A DNA stretch of 64,000 bases from Dryococelus australis (lineage: Eukaryota; Arthropoda; Insecta; Phasmatodea; Phasmatidae), in contig CM056993.1 in assembly GCA_029891345.1 (NCBI GenBank), positions 110,417,123-110,481,122 of the forward strand. The letters run 5' to 3'. Shown piece after piece: positions 45,853 through 57,077 of the stretch. Made by a program: the position numbers and the translations under genes. The notes under the pieces were generated by a model that was given only the letters and a program-made list of their open reading frames with translations, did not search any database and was not told the DNA's origin. Within the stretch, counting starts at the first letter, position 1. Each line of letters begins with the position of its first letter.

Positions 45853-46208
45853 TTAAGGTGAATGGTTCATGAAAGCATTATACTCAGTCGATTTTCAATA
45901 TAAGTCGTTTTCTAAAGAGTTGGTCGAAATTTCTGGCTCGACAAGACGCAAATTATAATTTTTAATTCCTTTTAAAGTTGTTAGATATTCACTGTCGTCG
46001 TTATTCTCGAAGCACTGATGGAAGAAAAGAAAGAAGTTTTGTTTTCTTCTTATCTTCGATCAATGCTCCGAGAATAACGAACGCAGTGAATTTGTAACAC
46101 TAGGAGGTGCTCAGAATTGTTATTTACGTCTTGTCGAGCTAAAGATTTTGAAAAATCAGCTGTAAAACAAGTTATGACAAAAATTATACTAATATACGGG
46201 TTGCTTAA
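45853..46208. mobile_element. Foldback family I, TTAA-flanked
   Basis: TTAA at 45853-45856 and 46205-46208 encloses a near-palindrome: GGCTCGACAAGACG on the left against CGTCTTGTCGAGC on the right, and GTTATTCTCG with CGAGAATAAC nearer the centre at about 46035. The left end GGTGAATGGTTCATGAAAGC aligns with GGGGAATGGGGCACGAAAGC of the copy ending at 56559. TTAA points to piggyBac-type insertion (inference). Non-coding. Confidence 0.75.
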
Positions 46209-46526
46209 GAATAAACCCCCAGGGAAGACTACATAACTTCCATAACAGTTTTTTTATGCGGCACTAGACTCCCTGGGAGATGAGTTAGTGGAAGGCGTGT
46301 GGCTTGTTCCCGTACTCGGGTCCAGCGTGAGAGCCGCTCACTGGATGGCCATAAGTGGACGTGTGGATCGCCGCTACTCGCCCTGACCTATTGGCTCCTC
46401 CCTGCCTTACCGGTCTCTCGCGCGGGAATGTACAGTTGACTAGCGATCCTCGTTGCGAAGCGCCGCTGGTCGCCACCCGCTGCCACAGAATACATAGCCG
46501 CTTATACCGTATGTATCTAGCCGCAC

Positions 46527-46670
46527 ACGTCAGCAAAATGGCGTCTCTTTCGCAGCACGCGGTAGCCAGTCAGACACGAGGACCGTTCCAAAGCATCGTG
46601 CAGCCAATCAGCGAATGGATACGCCTGCATCAAAGAACAGCAGCATGATTTCACGTCTGCATGCTTGCAT
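46527..46670 (+). repeat. Repeat G, second copy
   Basis: Aligns with 32380-32560 through GTAGCCAGTCAGACACGAGG, CAGCCAATCAGCGAATGG and TACGCCTGCA. Confidence 0.5.
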
Positions 46671-47377
46671 ATCCTGTGCCACTGCTGTACACAACGGACA
46701 CGTGGGTTGTCGAACCGCAGACGTCCCATCAAGGCTGCCTGCCGCCTAACCGTCGTTTGAATTGCGTTGCACAGTGTTTGAAATACTCGTTTTCTTTTCT
46801 TTTACGAAACCCTATTAAACGTGCGTATAATGTGCTGATCTACAAGGGCTGTTGAGTGCTTTCAAGACGTCGCGCTCTTTGGAAACGTCATTTCATATTA
46901 CTCCAAAATTGCTGAAAACTGCTTTTCCAAAGCGCTGTATCTTAAAATATACGCGTGAGATACATACAAAACTACTCAAGGGCTCTACACTGAACCTCGC
47001 TACAGATTTACCACCAATAAAATAACTGGGTCACCACAGAAAGTCGCATAGGTAAACGCAGCACGACGAGAACACTGCACGCCAGATCATAGCCTCGCAG
47101 TTAGTGGTGAAGGCGCACTTGATGAGAGTGGCAGTGTCACCCTTAGTGCTGGAATCACAATAGCGTGACAGACGCGACGCGAATAAAATAATTTTCCAGC
47201 CAATCAGAATCGAGACTTCTGGGACGTGACGCGACGAATATCACCCGCGCGACAAGATTTCCGTTTAGAAAATGTTTCTAATTTATTTGCGTCGCGGGCG
47301 CAAGTCTGTAAATCTGTCTAGGCAGCCATATTTTTGGAGGTGAAGTTTTACGTACTCTATTATTTACAAGAAACCAT
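46671..47377. other. Intergenic or intronic, no gene seen
   Basis: GC-mixed sequence with a CAGCCAATCAGAATCG motif near 47200. Possible remote repeat F similarity (ACACTGCACGCC) near 47070. Confidence 0.3.
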
Positions 47378-47439
47378 TTATACAAAATATTGTAAAATGT
47401 TGATCGCGAGGCGGTAAAATCTAGTGTTCACACTAACGC

Positions 47440-47584
47440 GAATTTTTGTTGTCACGTTCACCCTACGCGTCGCACCAACGAAGAATTTCTGCATAAGAGT
47501 GTGAAGCTGAATCTTAAGGTTACTGCCTAACGTGGACTCATTCCCCTGCTGCTGAATTTTCAACGCTGCACCGAGGGATGTAAT
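47440..47584 (-). other. Exon-like open frame
   Basis: The minus strand shows an acceptor-like CTATGTTATTTTCTGAAG, then an open frame reading ITSLGAALKIQQQGN and LKIQLHTLMQKFF. Composition is protein-like and amphipathic. No strong GTAAG donor closes it. It could be an upstream exon of the gene ending at 43615, but this is speculative. Confidence 0.2.
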
Positions 47585-47635
47585 CTTCAGAAAATAACAT
47601 AGTGTAGGCCTAAGTCTAGCTGACATGAACCTCAT

Positions 47636-49962
47636 AACCTTCTGTCATTGTGAAAGAAACTTTGGCGAACTGCAATCAAGTCATGCAGGCATTGTGTTCG
47701 AGTATGCTCGCGATATAGCGGAAAGATCTTAGCCATCGGTTAGCCCACAGATTGCACCCCTTCCCAGATAATCACAAACACACGCACAGGAGCTGAAAAT
47801 AAATTTGCAAGTCAAGTGACCTGTATGTTCGAGCGGCATACGTTATATTAGCTGATTTGCCGCAACAGAAAATTCATCATTACTGGGAAATATTTATTTA
47901 ATGAAAATAGTTCACTCGATCCAGACAGAAGAGAACAATTAAATAAGTGACCAAACAGTTCTGAACGGCAAGTATCAGGAATTAAACCATTATTGCAAGT
48001 TTTGGTGTCGGTGTCCTGTAGGGGTATGTCGAACAACTGTGATAAAGTTTCCAAAGTAACTGAAACCTACAGGTGTTTGAACTTACTTTAAAATGCGATA
48101 AACAGACAATTTTTTACAGTTCATGTATGTATCTCACGCTTGAAGCTTCGGGAGTGAGGCAAACATCGAACAGTTGTTTGTTAAATGGCTGTACGGATGA
48201 CGTATTTTATCGAACGAAGCAGTGCCTGGAATATCTGTAGTACATTCCCCATTGGAAGCAACTTTCTCGGAGCCCTGCTAAATATCTACTTGCAGGCCCG
48301 TTTCGTATCCTTCCGCCAAATGAAAACAAATATTGCCATGTGACTACCATGTAGCATCTGTCAAAATCATTGTTTGCATGCCATTGTGTGTGTACATGTC
48401 TTCGTATACTTTCGTTACACCTAAAAATAATCATTTAAATTTGACTTCTACTTTTATACCTGTCAAATGTGTTGTTTACTGTCTAGAGCTTTTCAAAGAA
48501 TTCTGTCTTATGTCTGAGGGGTAATGCACTGTAGTATTTAACTTTTTGTTATTGATATATGTTGGGTTAATTCTTTAAAAGGACGGCCTCAGTTCGAATA
48601 ACGAAGGAATAGCCAGTCCAATGAAAAAGCGACATTAAAATCAAGCACGCAACTCATGTCGCTCATTTTTGGTTATAGAAACTTAAAATATAGCGGTAAA
48701 TATGCACACAAATAAGCTTACCGTAACTTTTATTCCGCTCATATTTATATGTATTGCTATTTACTGTGTATTAGGTTTATTGAAATTTATTCGGGCTGGG
48801 CTTGGTTATTTTGTTGCGATTGGTGGTAAATCACGTTACACGACTGTGTTTCAAACACCCAGGGCAAAGGTACAACGATGTGATAAATAAACAGACGTGG
48901 ATGTAAATAAATAACTTCGTCATAAAAACAGATCCCATTTACAATGTATAAATAGTTCATATCAAATATTTGAAATCACGCACACACACAGATCCAGCAT
49001 AACGATCACCACGCAGCCACGCCACGCTATTTCACACGTAGCGGTTAACGAAACACACCGTAACAGTGTATTTATTGCTGCCGCGGAAAAACAGATTTAT
49101 CACAACCTCGTAACTTGCTTAGGTAGGTTTAAAGAACACAACGTCTACAAACGTGATGTGGTAATTTGAAGTATTTTTCGGAGTAAGTAAAATTTACGCT
49201 TCGTTTGGTAAAACAGCAACACGCCATGACATCGTGGCTCACCACGTCTACCAACTTCACTTTGTTTCTACCTCGCCATCATAGCTAAATATATTAAAAT
49301 AAGTATTCAAACATTAAAATCTCTTTTCAGTTGTAAATTACAAATTCAAAAATTATTATTTTGCTGTAATAAGTATTTTATATGCTACAATTGAAAACAT
49401 GTACAATTATATTTGCGTACTAGTGAAGTGAAACTTCCCGAGTGTGAAAGAGACAAAGACAGAGAGAGAGCGGCAAGCCTCGCTCAGCAGACAGTTGCTT
49501 CAAAGTTGCTCTCGTTCGATAAAACAACACCGTGCCATTACGGCCTACTCACGATATTTTCCTCTGTTATTTAACCTGTAACAATGAAATATGTTGCCAT
49601 CGGGGCTACCTAAATATTTCAATATTTCAATAGGCACCGTTTAATTTAGAAATAGTGTAAAAAAAAAATAGGTTACAATAATATTTTAACTGTGAACTAT
49701 TTCTTACCGCCCATTGTCAACACGTCGCTGCTTTTGCTGTTGTTAGTTCATATATAAAAAGGAATAAATATTTCAAGTTATAGAAGATATTAGGTAAAAT
49801 TTCATTTATTCAGTAATACAGTACTCTAAAGTTAACCACAGAGTTATATATTTGTGGAATACAAGTTATTGAAAAAACAGGTTGACGTTATGCCTAGAGT
49901 GTTTTTTCAAAGGTTGATTTTCATAAGTCGCTTCCAATCGGGAATGAACTATAGTGTTCTGT
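47636..49962. other. Intergenic or intronic, mostly unclassified
   Basis: A weak family A/C-like fragment (GCCCTGCTAAATATCTACTT, GTATCCTTCCGCC) lies at about 48228-48345. Frames at 48333-48890 lack motifs. Confidence 0.3.
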
Positions 49963-50395
49963 TAAGGCTGTTCCCGATAAAGTGAGCACTTTTGAAATCA
50001 ATCTTAGAAAAATGTCACTGCTCCTGCCTGCATATTTCAACGGGCTCACTGGGTAGCATGCGCCCAGTAAACTAGTTAGTGATGGATGGAAAGCTGTTCC
50101 ATATTTAACGTCGAATAAAAAGTGGTATGTAACCATTTTTGATAACTTAAAGTATTTCTTTCGCTTTCTGTTTTTTTTTTTTCAGTGCAGCGGAAGTGTA
50201 AAAATAACCAGATTTGTAAAATATTTATTTTTATAATAATCTCACAGTTCCACTTGACCGACGCATGAATAAATTGACGAGGTCCACTGTAATGTTAATT
50301 TTACATAAGTTGAAAGAATTCACAATGTACAGTACATACAAGTATATCTGAAGATGGGCTTTCAAACGTACTCATTTTACCGTGAACAGCCTTTA
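49963..50395 (-). mobile_element. MITE family A
   Basis: Starts TAAGGCTGTTCCCGATAAAG and ends ACCGTGAACAGCCTTTA. Interior with AGTTAGTGATGGATGGAAAG and a T homopolymer. Confidence 0.85.
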
Positions 50396-51287
50396 ATTTC
50401 AGTGTTGCTATGCCTTAATTTTCATAATCAAGAAATAAATACATGGTAGTGATGTTACTGAAATAATTACATCTCTCTGGAATGAAATTGGAATGCTTGA
50501 CTGCGCACTGTTAATGATAAACTTTTCTCCATTCTTGCAAGGCGTATTTTTATAGCTAGAAAATTACTAAGATTTTTGTTTTCTGAATGGTTTCAGGGAC
50601 AAAAATTCTGGTAAAGGTGTTATGTAACAGTATAGGAGTAGTGAGTGTACCTTATTTTTGTTTTTTATTTTAACATATAATAAAAGTCTTCAAATCTCAT
50701 AATAGCACGATTGTACGCCACATAGTGTCTTTCGCGAAGATGTGATGGGACAATCTCGACTTTGAGTCCTTCAAGCGCGCAGAAGCTCCCCATTTTGCCG
50801 TACCAATCTCGCGCATCGCAGAGTTGTAAGCAACAAAGACGAAGCCAACGGACCGACTTGAGTCTAGAGGTCGCGGAACCGTCCTGCTACACGACGCTGG
50901 GCATTTAGCCAATCAGCGCCCGGAGAGGCTTGGTAAACAAGTAGTTCGTCGAGGATCTCCTTCGGAGAAAGGCCCTAGGCAGTTCAGCAATCGCACAACA
51001 CACACTTCTGACTGACTTGCACTCTTATGTCCATTTAATACGATCATCAATATCCAATCTTTTATGTAGAATTATTCAACCTTATATAGGTAAGGTGACA
51101 GGAACACCCTTCGATACCTCTAATTCTTCAATATACGCTTGCTTTAAAATTGATGATGTGTAAATTTGTCAAGCCACGTCGAATGACTTTAACCTCTAAA
51201 CCTCTATGCAACATGGCAGCTCATCTGCGTGTATGCTGTTTCCCTTAAAGTGAACTGGCTGCTCTAAACTATGAGTAGTTGTTTGCT
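50396..51287. other. Intergenic, GC-rich patch, no gene assigned
   Basis: The minus frame at 50697-50912 lies in a GC-rich patch followed by TAGCCAATCAGCGCCCGG (CCAAT box). It could be a promoter, but no exon is recognised next to it. Confidence 0.25.
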
Positions 51288-51719
51288 ATAGTCCATTCAC
51301 GGTTTCATCGCACGTTTTAACACAAACCTTTGAAAAATCACCCCATGTACTACGTATTTAGTTATTTCCTAAATATGCTATGTTTCAAGAGTTTTATATC
51401 TCTGTAAACACAGGCGTATCTTATTTTACATTAAATTGAAGTTTTACCTATATTTTATTCATACATTGTAATATTTATTTTATAATAAACACGAAGAAAA
51501 ACAGTGTGAAAAATCTGCGTTGGTAGCGCCTAGTAATAAATAGTTCTCATGAAAATTAATATCACAAGTGAGTGCTCAGGAAACCGGTTAAGTTGTCCTC
51601 TGGTGTAATTTTCCAGGCTTAGTTAAGCTTAGCTTGCACGAGGCACATGAATATCCCGGAAGTAGAACTTAGCAGGGCCTCAGAAAAGTGTGAAGTAGGC
51701 CTAACCGTGATGGATTATA
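51288..51719 (+). mobile_element. MITE family C, intact reference copy
   Basis: Ends are inverted: TATAGTCCATTCACGGTTTC on the left and CTAACCGTGATGGATTATA on the right, each with TA outermost. About 430 bp. The interior has TGGTAGCGCCTAGTAATAAA, TGCACGAGGCACATGAATAT and CGGAAGTAGAACTTAGCAGG. No coding capacity, TA-type target. Confidence 0.8.
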
Positions 51720-52005
51720 CCGACGTTATGCTGATTACGTCCACTGAATTTAACTGAGTTGTATGATGTTTACCGTAACACGGACGAAGAAATATTAATT
51801 CACCGGCAATTTTCATAAGGTTATCTGGCAACGTAATATTACATTAGCAAAAAACAAAGCGTAAAGTACTCACATGAACAGGACGAATATTGTTTATTAT
51901 TGTACGGAGATAATAAATTTGGCTGGGACACTTTCAACTCGGCATTATAACGGCATAGAGCCGGCCAGTGCAGTAATGTAAGTTGTTCACTACAGTAAGC
52001 GTGGC

Positions 52006-52429
52006 TATAGGCTGTTCACGGTAAAATGAGCACTTTTGAAAGCCCTGAAGATCTACTTGTATCCACGTTGTGTATTCTTCCGCATAATATAAAATTAACA
52101 TTGCTATGGGCCTCATCACTTTACTCTTGCGTCGGCCAAGTGAAACTGTGGAATTATTAGAAAATTAAACATTTCATAAATCTACCTATTTTTACACACT
52201 GAGGCGTTAAAAAAAACAGAAAGCGTAATAAATAATTCAAATTATCACAAATAGTTACCTAACACATTTTATTCGATGTTAAAATATGAAATTGCTTTCC
52301 ATACATCGTGACCAACTTTATCGGGTGCATGTCACTCAGTGCGCCCGTTAAAATGTATGCAGGCAGGGGCAGTGACATTTTTCTAAGGTCGATTTTGAAA
52401 GTGCTCACTTTATCGCGAACAGACTTTAG
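52006..52429 (+). mobile_element. MITE family A, full length
   Basis: Starts TATAGGCTGTTCACGGTAAA and ends ATCGCGAACAGACTTTA. Very close to 35515-35941. Confidence 0.9.
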
Positions 52430-52593
52430 TGTTGTGTGTACACATTGTACGGTTTTAAAATGTTATTACAGAGACCAACTGAACTGATGGCCGTACGGGT
52501 GTGAATATAGTCGACACTGTTCCAGCTTGTCTTAAGGTGGCCGCCTGGTCAAAGGAATTCTGCACGTGACCGGTCTAAAAGCGTGGGGGCGCT

Positions 52594-52740
52594 AGGGGCG
52601 ACCGAGACTAGCGCATCAACTCTCTCATCGCCTCTACACGCAAAGCACTGAACTGGCGTGCAGTCCTGCCGTCGATAACACGCCCCTATGAAACTTTCAG
52701 CGGAGACCCTACCATTTTGTGACGTAATAATAAAAATAAA
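52594..52740 (+). repeat. Repeat F
   Basis: CTCATCGCCTCTACACGCAA, ACTGAACTGGCGTGCAGT and GGAGACCCTACCATTTTG match the block at 36895-37045. Confidence 0.5.
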
Positions 52741-53517
52741 TGTCTGATTCACATCCCTGCACCTTTTTAAATGTTTTGTACTGGAATGTTCATACCTAAA
52801 AATGACCGTGAAAACACTCGTTTGAGCCATTTCCACTATCACAAAAACATGCTTTAGAGAGAGATGGAAGAACTGAAAAACGTATACAGACACGTAACGT
52901 TTTTTAAATGCTGTTCGTAAGCAGACCTCTCTCTGATACGTTGGGCGGTTATTTAATAAAACGTCTAGTAAACAACGTGTGATTCAGAAGCTTTTCAACT
53001 ATCTCTAAACATGAAAAGCATTTAAGAAAGGTCTCGTGCCTAGATATAAATTTCAAGTTCTAATTTCATCTCCAGGGATTACTTTTTATAGGAGTGAAAA
53101 TGACTTAAAACGGGTGTTTTCAGAATGATATGTAGCCGCTCAATATTCTATTACACAACTGCAGCGCTGTCTTCAAACACGTATCATACTTTTATCTTTA
53201 TTTGAGTGCCATAAAAATGTTGGATCATCGCTTGAAGTCACAGTGAGGTGCGTCGTCGACTGCGCGCTAGCTGAGCGCCTTGCGCATAGAGGCGATGAGG
53301 GAAGTTGTGAGTGAGCAAGAGTCGGCCTTATGGTGGATTTACAATAACTCGACAGTCCGACATCACAACCCCAACACCCACGAAAAATGTTCACCAGCCA
53401 ATCAGAAGCAAGGTGACCCCGACAAAATCGTACTCCCGACAGCCCGACAAAATTAGATTCTATTTCTACTTTCGCCGGTGTCTCGCCAGTTAAGCAGCTA
53501 AGAAAAAGTTTAAACAT
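52741..53517. other. Intergenic with a reverse repeat F fragment
   Basis: The reverse complement of about 53225-53310 reads CCTCATCGCCTCTATGCGCA, a fragment of repeat F. The minus frame at 53173-53517 overlaps it and is not supported as a gene. Confidence 0.35.
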
Positions 53518-53796
53518 TACCTTTTACATTTATTCTATCTATAAATTATATTATTTCATTTATAATTACTATGAATAATAACAGTGAGAAAACATGTGTG
53601 TTGGTAATGCCTAGTGAGAAATATTTCTTATGTAAAGTATTATTACACTGAATCCGCACGAATACGGTGCGCTGTCCCTTGAGTGTAATTTTCTAAACTC
53701 GGCTAAGTTTTGTTTGCACGAGGTGGAGGAATATCCTGGAAGTAGAACTTTATCGGGAATTCAGGAAAGTTGGAAGTAATCGTGAATGGATCAACG
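53518..53796 (+). mobile_element. MITE family C, left part missing
   Basis: Starts in the AT-rich core. Contains GTGTTGGTAATGCCTAGTGA, TTTGCACGAGGTGGAGGAAT and CCTGGAAGTAGAACTTTATC. Ends at GTGAATGGATCAAC. Confidence 0.7.
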
Positions 53797-53811
53797 TGTA
53801 ATGCAGTTTGA

Positions 53812-53980
53812 TTATTGGTAAGAGAATTTTATTATTATAATAGCATTTGTCATTTAAAAATTAAGATAGGCCTGCAAACACGTTCCTGTTGGAAATTTGA
53901 CTTTGACAGGTGTGTTCCTTTGGCGTAGGTCAATTTTGGGGTACCTGAGCAGAAGACGAATACGCAGTCTCCTCATTTTT
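53812..53980 (+). mobile_element. MITE family E, partial
   Basis: Matches the right half of 10425-10800: AATAGCATTTGTCATTTAAA, GGCGTAGGTCAATTTTGGGG and GACGAATACGCAGTCTCCTC. Its right end stops where family B begins at 53981. Confidence 0.6.
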
Positions 53981-54224
53981 ATAGGCTGTTCACGGTAAAG
54001 TGAGCACTTTTTGATGCCCTTTAATTTTGAATAATAGTCAATAAATATATTTTATTTTAGTCTTGAGATTAACTTTCGAGCGCGGTAAAATATATACACT
54101 GTGTTTATTACATGAAAGACTGTATTTATTTTGAAAGAAACGTAGTGGAAGGATAAAAAAAAAACTACTGAGGAAATAACTAACTAGGGCCTCAAAAGTG
54201 CTCACTTTACAGTGAACCGCCTAT
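53981..54224 (-). mobile_element. MITE family B, reverse
   Basis: Starts ATAGGCTGTTCACGGTAAAG and ends CTCACTTTACAGTGAACC. The interior is the reverse complement of the B core (CACTGTGTTTATTACATG). Confidence 0.8.
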
Positions 54225-54269
54225 AGTCAGTGTTTGGAACGCGCGAAACAGCTGCAGGCAGACAGAACC

Positions 54270-54271
<2 letters not shown>

Positions 54272-54309
<38 letters not shown>

Positions 54310-54321
54310 TGTGTGTGTGTG
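54272..54321 (+). repeat. TG microsatellite
   Basis: A TG run with a CGCG interruption near 54305, followed by A and G homopolymers. Confidence 0.95.
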
Positions 54322-54583
54322 GAGAAAAAAAAGGGGGGGGGGGCGTCGTTCTAGCCCTGGATAGAAGAAGAGAACTCTGCTCGTGGCACGGGCAGTGCAT
54401 CACAGCAAGTTGCGCGGCGCGGGATGAGCCAGGAGGTGCGGCCCGCGGCGATATGCAGATCTGCTTGCAGATTCACAGCTTAGCCGCGGGAGATCGCTTC
54501 CCTGCCCTCCCGACCTGGCCTCCAGCCGGTGTTGCCACGTGTAACTAACTGGTTGCTGCTTGTTCGCAGGCCAACTCTAAACT

Positions 54584-55138
54584 ATATAAGACGTTCGGTA
54601 ACTGACTGTCGAAATTCAGACCACGGCATTTGTGAACGAACAGAAACAGGAAATTCTAGTCACAAAATGTTCGGAAAGGCTATTTAGAATGCTTAAAGGG
54701 AAGTTGAATTTCGGCAAAACGACGCCGGGTGCCCGCAACCATGTGTACCTGCGTGAACAACAAGTTTGCATAATACGAAGGCGAACTGATCCACGGCAGT
54801 TTTGCACGCGGCATTCTGCGCCGCCTGTGGTACAATTTGTTGCCACTGTCCCACACACAGGCGTCATCGCAGTGGCAGGTGTGATTTATTTTTGATGGTT
54901 GCCTATGTACAGGCGCTGGCCGCATGTCACGTCATAGACATTCGCCTTCGTGTCATGCAACTTGTGCACGCAGGTACATACGGTCGCGGACACCTGGCGT
55001 CGTTTGCCGAAATTCAACTTCCCTTTAAACATACTAAATGGCCTTTCCGAACGCTGTGTGACTAGAATTCCCTGTTTCTGTCCGCCCACAGATGCTGTGG
55101 TTTGAATTTCGACAGGTAGTTTCCGAACATCTTGTATA
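54584..55138. mobile_element. 555-bp foldback element with ~200-bp arms
   Basis: The left arm (54584-54785) and right arm (54937-55138) are inverted copies: TGTCGAAATTC, GAACAGAAACAGG, TTCTAGTCACA, GTTCGGAAAGGC and AAAGGGAAGTTGAATTTCGG on the left are all found in reverse complement on the right. Both ends are close to TATA+AGA/CAAGA+GTTCGG. Both arms carry an equivalent short frame (KGKLNFGK). Transcription would give a long hairpin RNA. Class unknown. Confidence 0.8.
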
Positions 55139-55177
55139 CACCTTTAAAAAAGACCCTGTAGTTAACTTCGACGTTTA

Positions 55178-55258
55178 GTCCGTCCACGGTTACTTCCAAC
55201 TTTTCCCAAACCCTGCCACCAAAGTTCTACTTCCAGGATATTTATCCGCCTCATGCAG
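55178..55258 (-). mobile_element. MITE family C, terminal fragment
   Basis: TAGTCCGTCCACGGTTACTT followed by AAAGTTCTACTTCCAGGATA and TCCGCCTCATGCAGACG. Ends abruptly. Confidence 0.6.
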
Positions 55259-55571
55259 ACGAACGGGGACAGAAAAATTGTTGGGGCTTGCAGAACTGCT
55301 TGAATCGAGCGAATTTCTTTCTTTATGACGCGGCGTTCTACAAGTGTTTGTGAGACTGCAGCGCCATTCGCAGGCTGAGATGGCGGACTGCTGGACGCTG
55401 CGCGCCTTCTGTGGGCAGAGGCCCAGCGGCCGCTGGGCAGACGTGACCACACTGCACGAGCAACTGACAACACCGCGGCTGGCCCCGTCTGCTGCGCCTG
55501 CGGGCGTGACCAAGGCGGTCGCCGAACCCGGCACTGCCGCAGATGTACTGTACTCCTCTCGCGCAACACCC
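55259..55571. other. GC-rich segment, no gene assigned
   Basis: Long overlapping frames on both strands (135 and 167 codons minus, 110 codons plus) are compositional. Part of each runs into flanking MITEs, which argues against coding. Confidence 0.3.
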
Positions 55572-55706
55572 TTAAGGGGAATATTGCACGAAAGCCGCGT
55601 ATTTACCTTAATTTTTTCTCGAAACTTGATTTTCAGAGAATTTTTCGATATTTTTGGCACAAGACATAAAGAATAATTTATAACATATAACACCTTCTTA
55701 CATTGA

Positions 55707-56058
55707 TATTGACTGTTCGCGGTAAAATGAGCACTTTTGAAAGTCCTGCTTAAAATCTACTTGTGTGTACGTTGTGTATTCTTCCACCTTATGTTAAATT
55801 AACATTGTCAAGAGCTTCATCACTTTATTCATGCGTTGATCAAGCGAAACGGAAAATATTAAAACGTAAATATTTTACAAATCTTTTCATTTTTATACGC
55901 CTATGCATAAAAAAACCGGAAACGAAAGAAATAATTTGCGTTATCATAAATGGTGACCTAACACTTTTTATTCGACGTTAGGATATGGAACTATTTTCCA
56001 CCCATCGTTACCAACGTTATTGGACTTATGTCACTCAGTGTGCCCGTTAAATTATATG
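55707..56058 (+). mobile_element. MITE family A, right end missing
   Basis: Starts TATTGACTGTTCGCGGTAAA. Collinear with the full copies up to TCAGTGTGCCCGTTAAATTA, then breaks. Confidence 0.8.
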
Positions 56059-56084
56059 GAAGATATGAAATAATATCTTATTTC

Positions 56085-56377
56085 TAGGGACACCCGAATT
56101 TCGCGAAAAGATTTCCGCATATGCTAGATTTGAATACCGTAAGGGTGTACCAACAGTATTCTTTTGCTCATTGGTGGCGTGTCTTTGTGAGAAGATCTTC
56201 TCCTACTTAACTGGCCAATTCGAGTTAGGTAACTTCAATACTGCACGTCTTTGATTCGCTGCCTTACACCTAAGAAGCGTAACAAGGAAACCATCCAGTC
56301 ACAAAAGTGGGCCTGAGCCAAAGTGTTATGAAATACAACTGGTCGTGAAATCTTTTCGCGAAATTCTGGCGTCCCTA
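56085..56377. mobile_element. hAT-type MITE with perfect 8-bp duplication
   Basis: Inverted ends TAGGGACACCCGAATTTCGC and GCGAAATTCTGGCGTCCCTA are flanked by identical CTTATTTC (56077-56084 and 56378-56385). An 8-bp duplication with a TAGGG-type terminus is the hAT pattern. The element is 293 bp and non-coding, so it would depend on a transposase elsewhere. Confidence 0.9.
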
Positions 56378-56559
56378 CTTATTTCTCATCTCCCATCAGT
56401 GCTCACAGAATAATAAAGTAGTGATTATCTAACAATGCAAGAAGTAGCTAAAATCTAATATTTACTTCTTGTCGTGCCAAACATTTTGATAAACCCTCTG
56501 AAAAACATTTATAAAGAAAATCGCATAAATATACTGCTTTCGTGCCCCATTCCCCTTAA

Positions 56560-57077
56560 GAGGAGTGTGTATTGAAACTTTTTTTTTTGTGAAATCGTTG
56601 TTTGCGCGTATTCGCGTATCTCGGTAAATATATGTTTTCTAGATACAACTTTCTTCTAGGAAAAGTAAAAAATAATCATCTATACCTACAAGTGTTTAAT
56701 TTTAACATATTAGGTATATTCATGGAGAAAAAATTGTGAAAAAAATTGGTCAAATATCGCATTTTCAAAGCTTGCCTATGCATTTTTAATTATGCGGCAA
56801 GAGAAAAGTACAAAGGTACGGGCGTACTTTAACGTGTGGGCTTTCATCGCGTACAGTAAAACCCCTATGTTACATATCTGGTTTGCACAGTACAGAGTCA
56901 CGAAGGAAACACTGCACGCCTTGCGCGTAGGAGCAATGAGGTACTAGGCGTGCGTGTTCGTGTCGCCCGTATCGCTCCCTCTTCTTGACCTTGAATGCGC
57001 AAGTGCACACTCCTTCTAAGCTCGTACCGCGAACGCCAGCAAAATGGCGTCACCGGCCGGTAACATACTGGAACCTT
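56560..57077. other. Intergenic, with a reverse repeat F fragment
   Basis: AT-rich to about 56880, then GC-richer. The reverse complement near 56900-56950 reads CTACGCGCAAGGCGTGCAGT, related to repeat F. Confidence 0.35.

Larger units (their letters stand above)
55572..56559. mobile_element. Foldback family I, disrupted by two insertions
   Basis: TTAA at 55572-55575 with GGGGAATATTGCACGAAAGC, and TTAA at 56556-56559 preceded by GCTTTCGTGCCCCATTCCCC. The remaining left arm ends near 55705 and the right arm occupies 56378-56555 (CCATCAGTGCTCACAGAATA, CTTCTTGTCGTGCC). Between lie a truncated family A copy and a hAT-type MITE. Same family as 45853-46208. Confidence 0.65.

Noticed and set aside
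54632..54895. 87-codon plus frame
   Set aside because: Part of the hairpin element and mirrored by a minus frame in the other arm; may be a relic but there is no evidence of a protein.
55190..55693. 167-codon minus frame, the longest in the window
   Set aside because: Runs from a family I arm through GC-rich DNA into a family C fragment, with equal-length frames on the other strand and no domain, so it is compositional.
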